Virus record (IMG/VR): IMGVR_UViG_3300022707_001378
Span: 1 to 20,029 of that record
Origin: a virus
DNA length: 20,029 nt
Strand: one strand, 5' to 3'
Position numbers and translations under genes: made by a program
The notes under the pieces: model-generated
What the model saw: the letters and a program-made list of their open reading frames with translations, nothing else
What the model was told of the DNA's origin: nothing
Database searches by the model: none
Part shown: one piece after another, positions 12,799 through 20,014 of the stretch
Layout of the letters: every line of letters starts with the position of its first letter
Position numbering within the stretch: position 1 is the stretch's first letter

Positions 12799-14946
12799 AT
12801 GGCTACCTTACCAAATCTGGACAAAACGGTAACTAAAGATCCTGTTCCACCAATTACTGATACAGTACTTACTCCTATTATTATACCACCAGTAGGAACT
12901 GTATCTTTAACCACTTTGGTTATGAATAAGGAAATTGATAATATTAATGAAATTATAGATTATATATCAGGTGATAATGTAGCTGGGAAAATACCCGCTA
13001 ATGCACTTACAGGAACTAAAGTACAATTTGATACAGCATTATCAGATGGAGATTTTATATTCGTAGGAGATGCACCAACATCACATACACATTTAAAAGC
13101 TGATATAACAGATACACCTTGGCTATTTAGTGAGATACAAAATATAGCAACTTCAAGAATTTTGGGAAGAGTAACGGCAGCTACTGGTGTTATAGAAGAA
13201 TTAACAGGAACTCAAGCAACAACTCTTATAGATACATTTACTTCTGCATTAAAAGGGCTTGCTCCTAGTTCTGGTGGTGGTACAGTTAATTTCCTTAGAG
13301 CAGATGGCACATGGGTAGATCCTAGTGGTGGTGGTGGTTTTACTATAGCGGGAACAGGATTGACCAGTTCTGGTGTTACAGTAAATGCAATAGGAACAGC
13401 TAGTAGAATTTCAGTTGGTGCAGATAATATTGATATTGATTCAGGCTATGTAGGTCAGGCAAGTATCACAACTGTAGGAACTATTGGTACTGGAATTTGG
13501 GAAGGTACAGCTGTAGCCACAGGATTTATCGCTACCACATTAACAGGTAAGACTTTAACAACTGCTACAATAAATGCTGATAGCAATACAATAACCAATA
13601 TTGGTTCTACTGAGATCAAGTCAGAAATAATTACTGGACAAGCAACTGTTACTGGTATATCTGGTGACTTTGTATTAATATCAGATACAAGTGATACAGG
13701 AAATTTAAAAAAGGTAGATGTATTAGATTTTCTTGGTGGTGGTGAAGTTTTCAGTTGGACAGCAGATCATTCTACCAATGGTAATTCATTAATATTAACT
13801 GATGATGCAACACCCCCAGCTGGTACTGTAGCTGCTATATATCTAGAAACTGGGGAATTAAATTTCAATGTAGCTGATACAAACTTACAACAATGGAGAG
13901 TTAATGATGCTATTGAAATGTCATTATCAGCAACAGTTTTAAACTTACAAGGAAATACACTTACTAATCTTATAGATATAACAACTATCACTAGCCTTAA
14001 TGGTGTAGCAATAGGAAGCTATGTCATAGGAACTGATAATATATCTGCTATCTCTGCATCAAGTACAACACAGTTCAATACAGCATTAACGGGTGATTCA
14101 TTTTTCTTTGTTTCTCAAAATATTTCTAACATGGCAACATCTACATCTGCTGAGTTCGATACAGCTAATTCAGATGGTACTTTCTTCCTTAATGCTGATA
14201 ATATTGCAGATATGGGAACTTCAACGTCAGCCGAGTTCGATGCAGCTAATTCAGATGGTACTTTCTTCCTTAATGCTGATAATATTTCAGCGATGGCAGC
14301 TTCTACTGTAGCACAGTTCAACACAGCATTAACGGGTGAAACTTTTGTTTTCATTGGTGTAGCTAATGTATGGGGTACAGCTAATCAAAATATTGCAGCT
14401 ACAGGAGTATGGCAAGAAGGGGGTACAGCAATATCTCCAATAGGAACTCATACTCAATGGATACCAGCTGGTGCATGGGGAAGTGTTACAACTAATGGAG
14501 CTACATTTGCAGAGTTAGAATTACCAACTAATGATATTATGTTACAAACATTTGACTTTAACCAGACTACATCTCAGAAAATACAATTTTGGTGGGAAGC
14601 TCCCGCAGAATGGGATGCTGGAACTATTACATTTAATGCAAAGTGGACAGCCGGAGCTGGTGCTGGTACAGTTATTTGGACACTTTCAGGTCATTCTTAT
14701 AGTGATGCTGTAGCTATTGACGTAGCTATTGGTGGTACACCCGCATCTACAGGTGCTGATACTTTATCAGCAGTTAATGAAAATCAAATTACAGCAGAAT
14801 CAGGAGCTGTAACATTAGATGGTGCAACAAAAGGAGAAGCAGTACTATTACAAATAGTAAGAGATATATCAGATACATTAACTGCTGATGCAAAACTTCT
14901 TGGTATTAATATAACATATACAACTGATGAGGCTACAGCAACATGA
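12799..14946 (+). CDS. Long tail-fibre-like protein (715 residues)
   Basis: Composition and motifs are those of fibre proteins: Thr/Ala/Gly/Ser-rich, few Lys, with segments such as FIFVGDAPTSHTHLKADITD near 91-110, FLRADGTW near 168-175 and a VGTIGTGIWEGTAV stretch, all familiar from long phage fibres and trimeric adhesins. Near residues 418-525 there are four tandem 27-residue units (see repeat entry). The C-terminal about 180 residues, beginning near WGTANQNIAATGVW, look like a globular beta domain, a likely receptor-binding tip. It has its own promoter, and its last codon overlaps the next gene's ATG (ATGA). Fibre identity is firm from style; receptor unknown. Confidence 0.82.
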   Translation: MATLPNLDKTVTKDPVPPITDTVLTPIIIPPVGTVSLTTLVMNKEIDNINEIIDYISGDNVAGKIPANALTGTKVQFDTALSDGDFIFVGDAPTSHTHLKADITDTPWLFSEIQNIATSRILGRVTAATGVIEELTGTQATTLIDTFTSALKGLAPSSGGGTVNFLRADGTWVDPSGGGGFTIAGTGLTSSGVTVNAIGTASRISVGADNIDIDSGYVGQASITTVGTIGTGIWEGTAVATGFIATTLTGKTLTTATINADSNTITNIGSTEIKSEIITGQATVTGISGDFVLISDTSDTGNLKKVDVLDFLGGGEVFSWTADHSTNGNSLILTDDATPPAGTVAAIYLETGELNFNVADTNLQQWRVNDAIEMSLSATVLNLQGNTLTNLIDITTITSLNGVAIGSYVIGTDNISAISASSTTQFNTALTGDSFFFVSQNISNMATSTSAEFDTANSDGTFFLNADNIADMGTSTSAEFDAANSDGTFFLNADNISAMAASTVAQFNTALTGETFVFIGVANVWGTANQNIAATGVWQEGGTAISPIGTHTQWIPAGAWGSVTTNGATFAELELPTNDIMLQTFDFNQTTSQKIQFWWEAPAEWDAGTITFNAKWTAGAGAGTVIWTLSGHSYSDAVAIDVAIGGTPASTGADTLSAVNENQITAESGAVTLDGATKGEAVLLQIVRDISDTLTADAKLLGINITYTTDEATAT
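14050..14373 (+). repeat. Four tandem 81-base repeats in the fibre gene
   Basis: Units begin at 14050, 14131, 14212 and 14293, each 81 bases (27 codons). Units 2 and 3 are almost identical at DNA level, including the stretch from GAGTTCGAT to GATAATATT, while units 1 and 4 have drifted. They encode a STSAEFDxANSDGTFFLN-type module. Confidence 0.85.
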
Positions 14947-16142
14947 GCTTAGTTAATCCATCTTTATTTTCTAGAACGTCAATTAATAGGGGGGGAGTAG
15001 CAGCTATATTACAAAGTGACAGGGGTGATATAACTTCTAATGAAACAACAGCAAGTACATCTTTTATTGCCAGTAGTTTAACAGTTACAATACCAAATAA
15101 TGCTAGTGCCAAAACATTACTTTGTTCTGCATGTACTAATTCTCATAGTGTAGGTGGTGCTGAAAATTATTTTAGATGGGATATAGGGGGATCAATCGTA
15201 ACAGGAAGTGGAGTGGAAAATAGTTTAGCTAATAGAATAGATGCACTTTCTTTATTTGCTACTACTACTTCTGATGGATCAGTTGTAACTATAGAAAAAA
15301 GGACAACAGGAGCAACACAGACATTATATGGAACTGCTGATAGAAGAAGTAATATTGAAGCTATAACTATTGGGGGTGGGGGTTTAACAGTTACAATACA
15401 GAGAGATGAATCAGCTGCTAATGAAACATTGACAGGTGCGACTTGGCAAGATACAACACAAGCCCTTACAGTAGCAAATAGATCAGGTGGTAAATATATA
15501 TCAGTAGCAGCTGTTCCAAATGATAATAATGGTTTTCAAAATAATTCATTCAGGATAGAACATAATTCAATAGCACCGACAGCATGGTTTATTAATACAG
15601 CAAATGGAGTTGGTCAGAGTTTAGCAGAACTAACAGTAGATGTAAATGCTCTTGATGGAAATGTTTGTGTACTTCAATATAATATAGCTGGTGGTACAGC
15701 TACTTTATTTGGAACTAATGATACGATTTGTCATTTAGAAGTATTTGAAGTTTCTGGTGGTACAATTACAGAATTAGAAGATTTTTCTGCCTCAAATGAA
15801 AGTACAAGTTCTTCAACTTATGTGGCTATGACCTTATCGGTAACTTTAAGTAATAATGCGGGTGGTAAATATATGGCAGTATTTCAATCTGATGATTTTT
15901 CAACCGCAGGCAGAGAAAGCGTATTTGCATGGAATCATGGGGGTGTTAGACAAGATGGTGTATCAAAGATGGGAAGGGGTGCTAATTGGGTTGCATCGGT
16001 AGGAGTTTTTCAATGTGGAGATACAGATGGGGGAACATTAACTTTGGACTGGAAATCACCAGCTGGTACTCTTGTTAGTAATAGGGGTGGAGCTGGTAAT
16101 AGAGATAAAGGTATGATTAGAATATTGGAGATAGCAGAATGA
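14943..16142 (+). CDS. Virion protein with three tandem copies of a beta domain (399 residues)
   Basis: Three internal repeats of about 110 residues follow a short N-terminus. Each begins with a strand such as TSFIASSLTVTIPNN, DTTQALTVANRSGGKYISV or STYVAMTLSVTLSNNAGGK, has a middle core around NYFRWDI, NSFRIEH or SVFAWNH, and ends in a strand with a hydrophobic core (ITI, LEVFEV or IRILEI). Such repeated sandwich domains are typical of adhesins and fibre tips; the three copies may each bind a ligand or build a shaft. The ATG overlaps the previous stop (ATGA), so translation is coupled, and the 3' end overlaps the following gene by four bases. Receptor and fold are unproven. Confidence 0.68.
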   Translation: MSLVNPSLFSRTSINRGGVAAILQSDRGDITSNETTASTSFIASSLTVTIPNNASAKTLLCSACTNSHSVGGAENYFRWDIGGSIVTGSGVENSLANRIDALSLFATTTSDGSVVTIEKRTTGATQTLYGTADRRSNIEAITIGGGGLTVTIQRDESAANETLTGATWQDTTQALTVANRSGGKYISVAAVPNDNNGFQNNSFRIEHNSIAPTAWFINTANGVGQSLAELTVDVNALDGNVCVLQYNIAGGTATLFGTNDTICHLEVFEVSGGTITELEDFSASNESTSSSTYVAMTLSVTLSNNAGGKYMAVFQSDDFSTAGRESVFAWNHGGVRQDGVSKMGRGANWVASVGVFQCGDTDGGTLTLDWKSPAGTLVSNRGGAGNRDKGMIRILEIAE

Positions 16143-16528
16143 CACTTTTTAGAATATTAAAAAATATAATTTGTACGGATTCAACTGTTTGCCATGAAAA
16201 AATTCAAGCAAAAATAGAAAAACAACGGGGAGTCAAACTACATATAAATGATGGTAATGATGAACTTGAAAAACAAGATGGGTATCTACATATTATACAT
16301 AAGCAAGGAAATCATTTAATTATAGTTAATATATATGATGAAGTTAATAAGCATGAATATGTAAGTGGTTTAGAATTAAATGATTTTAATCATACTGGGA
16401 TTCTTACTGAAAGACCTTTAAAGGTTACTACAGATCCTAATGAACAGAAAAAAAATAAAGTCGCTACAGCACCTACTCCAAAAAAAGCAGATTTAGAATT
16501 AGATATAGATAATAGAAATGTTCCATAG
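16139..16528 (+). CDS. Unrecognised 129-residue protein
   Basis: ATG at 16139 overlaps the previous TGA (ATGA). The protein begins MTLFRILKNIICTDSTVCHE, then HIINDG-like and HIIHKQGNHLIIVNIYDEV beta segments, a second half with ELNDFNHTGILT, and a charged Lys/Pro tail. Two cysteines near residues 12 and 18 might bind a metal with histidines, but no complete site is visible. Position in the fibre operon suggests a virion or fibre-assembly protein; chaperone-type proteins of this size follow fibre genes in many phages, so that is a reasonable guess. Family not recognised. Confidence 0.5.
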   Translation: MTLFRILKNIICTDSTVCHEKIQAKIEKQRGVKLHINDGNDELEKQDGYLHIIHKQGNHLIIVNIYDEVNKHEYVSGLELNDFNHTGILTERPLKVTTDPNEQKKNKVATAPTPKKADLELDIDNRNVP

Positions 16529-16535
16529 GTAAACG

Positions 16536-16544
16536 CTTATATAG
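16536..16544 (+). promoter_or_regulatory. TATA-like box for the 104-residue gene
   Basis: CTTATATAG is centred 26 bases before the ATG at 16566, without a ribosome-binding site. Confidence 0.65.
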
Positions 16545-16565
16545 AGGATTATTATTATATTTTAT

Positions 16566-16880
16566 ATGCCTAATGGTAAGCTTGAAATTGATGTAAATCA
16601 AGCATTAAAAAATCTAGCGGGGAAGGATATGCATGATGAGAATAAAGAATCTGTTACAGTTGGATCAGTCATTATGGGATTACTAGTATCAGAAGAACAA
16701 GCTCCTGATCCTAAGAGAAATTGGATAGTAGCTCAGAAATTATTTGGTCAGGATAAAAAGACTTCTTATACCACTGATAAAAATGAATTAGAATTTATAC
16801 TTAAAATCATTAAAAGAAGTAATCGTATGCTACCCCTAATTAAAGGGCAAGTTTTAGACATACTAGAAGATATAAAATAG
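16566..16880 (+). CDS. 104-residue helical phage-type protein of unknown function
   Basis: The protein contains SVTVGSVIMGLLVSEE, then a gap and a LEFILKIIKRSNRMLPLIKG segment with KGQVLDILE at the end. This order resembles a widespread small phage protein family with an LTLGDV-like opening and a VVGQAxxLLE ending, found near structural genes; its function is not known to me. Own promoter, ATG context TATATGCC. The protein is charged and likely helical, with no cysteine or membrane segment. It could be an assembly chaperone or a regulator of late genes. Resemblance to that family is by eye and needs a profile search. Confidence 0.55.
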   Translation: MPNGKLEIDVNQALKNLAGKDMHDENKESVTVGSVIMGLLVSEEQAPDPKRNWIVAQKLFGQDKKTSYTTDKNELEFILKIIKRSNRMLPLIKGQVLDILEDIK

Positions 16881-16885
16881 CAAAG

Positions 16886-16894
16886 TTTAAAAGG
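16886..16894 (+). promoter_or_regulatory. TATA-like box for a 51-residue gene
   Basis: TTTAAAAGG is centred 26 bases before the ATG at 16915 (TATATGGG context). The in-frame ATG at 16906 is closer to the box than usual. Confidence 0.5.
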
Positions 16895-16914
16895 TTAAAT
16901 TATCAATGATATAT

Positions 16915-17070
16915 ATGGGAATATATGCTGGTAATTTTGCAACTAATTTTACAATAACTCTAAATACTAGTGGTTTACCACAACCAACAGGGCTTGATTT
17001 AAATCTAAACCCCATTTCTGGTAAGATAAAACTTAAAAAAACATCTAAGGATATACAATTTCCGGGTTGA
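16915..17070 (+). CDS. Unrecognised 51-residue protein
   Basis: Frame from ATG 16915 to TGA 17068-17070, starting MGIYAGNFATNFTITLN and ending KTSKDIQFPG. Start chosen for promoter spacing; ATG 16906 in the same frame would add three residues. The protein is small and beta-like, with a Thr/Ile strand and a basic loop near the end. It fills the gap between the 104-residue gene and the methyltransferase. A virion accessory is possible, but the sequence offers nothing specific. Its last sense codons are CCG GGT, an example of the codon choice discussed in the findings. Confidence 0.5.
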   Translation: MGIYAGNFATNFTITLNTSGLPQPTGLDLNLNPISGKIKLKKTSKDIQFPG

Positions 17071-17076
17071 TGTAGG

Positions 17077-17616
17077 ATGGTTTTAACAAGAGAACAATAT
17101 GATGCAGCTTACTTTGGAGATCCTAAAAGCGATTTAAGAAGAAGGTCTGGTTATTCAGATTATTTAAGACAAATAGATATTCAAGGAGAAAAAAAATGGA
17201 AAGATTTCATAGCTGAACATAATCTAAAATCCACTGATAAAATCTTAGAACTAGCTGGTGGAGTAGGTCGTTTTACAGAGGTGGCAAGAGAACAAGGTTT
17301 GGATGTTACCTGTGTAGATTGGAGTCAATGGTGTTATGACAATAAACTTATTTCAAATTTGATTCACGAAGATGCTTTAACTTATTTAAAATCCCAACCA
17401 GATAATTCATTCGATGTAGTGGTATCGTTCTTCTTTTTGGATTGTATTCAAAAAGATCAAATATTATTATTATCACAAGAAATCAAAAGGGTTTCAACAA
17501 AACAAATTCATCAAATTTACAGCCGAAGAAATGCAGACTATTACAATGTTCAAGATCTATCATACTGGCAATCTTTGTTTTCCCAAAATGTGATAGTAAT
17601 CTATAAGGGGATATGA
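17077..17616 (+). CDS. SAM-dependent class I methyltransferase
   Basis: A 179-residue protein with the class I fold motifs in order: ILELAGGVGRFTEVA (motif I, SAM-binding glycine-rich loop) at about 56-70, VTCVDWSQ at about 77-84 with the acidic residue that holds the SAM ribose, IHEDALTYL near 96-104, and FDVVVSFFFLDCI near 112-124 (motif IV). No target-recognition domain or DNA-methylase catalytic motif (DPPY, NPPY or PCQ) is visible, which argues against a DNA base methyltransferase and favours a small-molecule, sugar or protein substrate. The gene lies among fibre genes just after a 51-residue gene. A virion glycan or tip-protein modification, or capping of a host molecule, are possible uses. 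The frame starts six bases after the previous stop with a GTAGG sequence nearby. Confidence 0.85.
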   Translation: MVLTREQYDAAYFGDPKSDLRRRSGYSDYLRQIDIQGEKKWKDFIAEHNLKSTDKILELAGGVGRFTEVAREQGLDVTCVDWSQWCYDNKLISNLIHEDALTYLKSQPDNSFDVVVSFFFLDCIQKDQILLLSQEIKRVSTKQIHQIYSRRNADYYNVQDLSYWQSLFSQNVIVIYKGI

Positions 17617-17622
17617 TAATAT

Positions 17623-18903
17623 ATGGCTAATATTCTAGTCGATGCTGATGCTAGCGAAATGATCAGATCGAATCGTATAGTATTACGAGATACAAATAAT
17701 TTTGTCTATGTTTTTGTAAATGCCAATAGCAATATTAGAGCTTACAAAGGTAATGTAGCTGGTACACCTACAAGTTTTACAGAACAAGATGCAGCTGGTG
17801 CTCCTGATCTTGCTACTGCAAGAGAGGGTATGGCAGCTGCCATTGATTCTACTGGATTAGTTCACATAATATATAAGGATGCTCAAAGTGGTCGTGGAGC
17901 ACCCATAGAAGCTGTAAGGTATGCACAGTTTAGAACATCTGCACACGCAACAACACAAGACGATTGGTTTTTAATTGATGAACAAATCGATACACCGATT
18001 CAGGATAATTTTACACACCGCTTTGGAATCGCAATAGATGCAAATGATGATCCTCATGTTATTTGGTCTGAGATTTTCTTTAGTGCTGGAAATCCAAGCG
18101 ACTTAATACGTTATAACAATAGAATCGGTGGCACTTGGAATAGTCAAGTTAATGTTAATAATGCTTTAAACGATAATTTCAGTGGAGCTAATATAATGAT
18201 TGGAGATCCATTATCTGCTGTAGGTGCAGACAGACCTATTGTTGTATCAAGCAGAGATGCTAGTGGTGTAAATGGTCAAATAGATGTTGCTTATGGAAAT
18301 GCATTAAATGCAACTAGTTTTATAGAAGAAAGTGATATTACTGATGCTTTTGGAGTTGGAATAAGTGTATTTGGTCTTGGATTTACAGGGAATAATGTTT
18401 CTATGGCTATTGATTCTAATAAAAAAATCACTATAGCATTTGTTGAACATACAACTAAGGATTTAATGGTAGTGGAACATATTCATACTAAGACATGGGC
18501 AACATGGCAAACCCCCGTTGATGTTGATACAGGCTCTGATTATGAATTTCCTAGTATTGCAATAGATGGAACGAATAGATTTATCTTTGTTGTGGATGCT
18601 ACAAACTCAGACATTAATTTATGGAAAAACTTAGGGGTAAGTTGGGGTGAAGAAGTCGCTGGTGATTTACCAAATGTGGGAACGTTTGACTTTCCAATAT
18701 GTAAATGGGCTAGTAAAAATAATAACAGTCCGGGTGACTTAGATTACGTTTTCCTAGATAGTACTGGTGTTTTATACAATACTACTCTTGGACTTACACC
18801 ACCACCAACACCATTTATAACAGTCAAACGTGATATATCACTCAAAGATTCATCTAAAAACATAAATATGACTTCAACTTTAGATAAGGTGGAAATAAGT
18901 TGA
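17623..18903 (+). CDS. Beta-propeller-like tail protein (426 residues)
   Basis: At least four units share a hydrophobic-A-I-D core: GMAAAIDSTGLVHIIYKD near residue 68, GIAIDANDDPHVIWSE near 134, MAIDSNKKITIAFVEH near 260 and SIAIDGTNRFIFVVD near 311. This is the blade pattern of BNR/sialidase-like propellers. Aspartates after the core strand and aromatic residues support this, but I see no complete sialidase catalytic set, so binding rather than cleavage is more likely. The C-terminus, RDISLKDSSKNINMTS, continues into a linker. It lies between the methyltransferase and a baseplate-upper-like gene, whose TTG start overlaps its stop (TTGA). Probably a receptor-binding component. Confidence 0.72.
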   Translation: MANILVDADASEMIRSNRIVLRDTNNFVYVFVNANSNIRAYKGNVAGTPTSFTEQDAAGAPDLATAREGMAAAIDSTGLVHIIYKDAQSGRGAPIEAVRYAQFRTSAHATTQDDWFLIDEQIDTPIQDNFTHRFGIAIDANDDPHVIWSEIFFSAGNPSDLIRYNNRIGGTWNSQVNVNNALNDNFSGANIMIGDPLSAVGADRPIVVSSRDASGVNGQIDVAYGNALNATSFIEESDITDAFGVGISVFGLGFTGNNVSMAIDSNKKITIAFVEHTTKDLMVVEHIHTKTWATWQTPVDVDTGSDYEFPSIAIDGTNRFIFVVDATNSDINLWKNLGVSWGEEVAGDLPNVGTFDFPICKWASKNNNSPGDLDYVFLDSTGVLYNTTLGLTPPPTPFITVKRDISLKDSSKNINMTSTLDKVEIS

Positions 18904-19253
18904 GCACAAGAAGAATAGATTATGGGGTTACATTTGAAATATCTGCTGGTAGTACCAAAATATTTCAATTTACAGTAATAGATCCTGTAACTGGAACAGC
19001 CAAAAATTTGAGTGATACAACTATTTTTGCTACAGGGCAAGTTAAAATATATAAACCTGATAATACAATAATTGGTACTTTAACAGTATCATATACTGAT
19101 AGAGTAAATGGAATAATTCAATTTACAGTAACTGCTACTGAAGCTACTAATGCAAATGCGGGAAATTGGATTGGTGACTTGGAGTTATCAAATGATGTCC
19201 CACTAATAGTAGAGCAACAATTCTTTAATTTTAATATTTTAGAAAGCTTTTAA
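18900..19253 (+). CDS. Baseplate-upper-protein-like (BppU-type) domain protein (117 residues)
   Basis: The start is TTG at 18900, overlapping the TGA of the propeller gene. The protein opens with FEISAGSTKIFQFTVIDPVTG, has KNLSDTTIFATGQVKIYKPD in the middle and ITATEATNANAG-like turns before a closing IGDLELSN strand. This sequence of strands resembles the N-terminal domain of phage baseplate upper proteins and related beta sandwiches, which hold receptor-binding tips onto the baseplate. Together with the propeller it could form the receptor-binding unit of the tail tip. Resemblance is by eye, and an Ig-like virion domain is the alternative. Confidence 0.58.
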   Translation: MSTRRIDYGVTFEISAGSTKIFQFTVIDPVTGTAKNLSDTTIFATGQVKIYKPDNTIIGTLTVSYTDRVNGIIQFTVTATEATNANAGNWIGDLELSNDVPLIVEQQFFNFNILESF

Positions 19254-19255
19254 TA
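19247..19255 (+). promoter_or_regulatory. TATA-like box for the 107-residue gene
   Basis: CTTTTAATA is centred 27 bases before the ATG at 19278 and lies over the previous stop. The match is weaker than elsewhere. Confidence 0.42.
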
Positions 19256-19277
19256 ACCGTTAATACTTTACTCCTAT

Positions 19278-19601
19278 ATGGGTGAGATACTTCCAGACCT
19301 TTCAGTAAGAGAACATAAACATATACAAATGACAAAGGCTACATTTCATTCTGAAACTTTAGCACCAATTAAGAAACCCGATGGAACTAAGGGCAAGCCT
19401 AGATTTAGCGTAGAACCACTGTTATATATACAGGGAGTAGGGTGGGAACAGGTAGATCCAATGGCAAAGGGCAACGAATTTATGATAGCATTTTATAACT
19501 ATGTGAGGATAAAAGAGTTGTTTGGATATGAACATACAGGTTTAACAAGTGTGGAGATTAAGCAAGTATTGGAAAACTTGTGGGGAACTAAGATTGATTG
19601 A
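19278..19601 (+). CDS. Unrecognised 107-residue protein
   Basis: The protein has a basic, His-containing N-terminus (VREHKHIQMTKATFHSETL), a PDGTKGKPRF-type loop, a beta strand LLYIQGVGWEQV, and a helical C-terminus with SVEIKQVLENLWG. No cysteine pairs or enzyme motif. The last codons overlap the TTG start of the zincin candidate by eight bases (TTGATTGA). Its own weak promoter and the coupling downstream suggest that it forms a unit with the next two small genes. Function unknown. Confidence 0.5.
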   Translation: MGEILPDLSVREHKHIQMTKATFHSETLAPIKKPDGTKGKPRFSVEPLLYIQGVGWEQVDPMAKGNEFMIAFYNYVRIKELFGYEHTGLTSVEIKQVLENLWGTKID

Positions 19602-19902
19602 AATTCTATTATTTTGTTCATTAATATTTGCTTCACCATATTATGACTGTTCAGAAGATTGGATGATACAAAAACATGATGCCATGTGGATAGAATCACC
19701 TAGAGGGGGATGGGTTGTAGCTTATGCTGATATTGAGAAACGAAGAGTTGATATAGGGGTAGGTAAAATTGATGTATGTGGGAACTCTTTGTTATGGCAT
19801 GAATTACGACATTTAATGTATAGAGATGGAAGTCACAAATGGTATGAAGGCTATGAAGATTGTAGTCCATTTAGTAATGTGAATTGGGATGATTATGGCT
19901 AA
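19594..19902 (+). CDS. Small exported HExxH zincin-like protein (102 residues)
   Basis: The frame is open upstream to 19549, but the better start is TTG at 19594: this places a short hydrophobic segment MIEILLFCSLIFASP at the N-terminus as a signal peptide, and it overlaps the previous stop in the same TTG-TGA way as two other genes here. HELRH at residues 69-73 is a zincin HExxH motif, with a histidine at about 81 (DGSH) and Glu85/Glu88 as possible third ligands. Cysteines at about 19, 62 and 90 fit an exported, disulphide-bearing protein. Small for a peptidase, but some viral and toxin zincins are minimal. A secreted or envelope-acting metallopeptidase is the inference; loss of activity or a pure binding role are possible. 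Confidence 0.65.
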   Translation: MIEILLFCSLIFASPYYDCSEDWMIQKHDAMWIESPRGGWVVAYADIEKRRVDIGVGKIDVCGNSLLWHELRHLMYRDGSHKWYEGYEDCSPFSNVNWDDYG

Positions 19903-20014
19903 ATTTTGGGAAAAGAGAATCGCAGATTTGACAGCTGAAGAGTATTATGATTATAGTCAAAAAGTATCAGAAAAAGAAATATTAATGCAAATTTTAAAGG
20001 AGCTACAAAAATAA
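19895..20014 (+). CDS. Unrecognised 39-residue helical protein
   Basis: ATG 19895 overlaps the end of the zincin gene by eight bases. The protein begins MAKFWEKRIADLTAEEYYDY and is predicted as an amphipathic, charged helix ending in KEILMQILKELQK. Its TAA (20012-20014) overlaps the ATG of the next gene at 20014 (TAATG), so all four genes at this end are tightly coupled. A small regulator or oligomerisation helix is possible, but the sequence gives no specific function. Confidence 0.52.
   Translation: MAKFWEKRIADLTAEEYYDYSQKVSEKEILMQILKELQK

Noticed and set aside
14093-14354. Alternative-frame and antisense frames in the fibre repeat region
   Set aside because: They arise from the repeat itself (the same repeated words in other frames) and have no start signals.
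12329-14373. Possible CRISPR-like array from spaced repeats
   Set aside because: The repeats are coding, in frame, contiguous and have no unique spacers.
17077-17616. Methyltransferase as a DNA restriction-protection enzyme linked to the avoided GCAGG-type words
   Set aside because: The protein lacks the DPPY/NPPY or PCQ catalytic motif and any target-recognition domain, so a DNA base methylase is unlikely.
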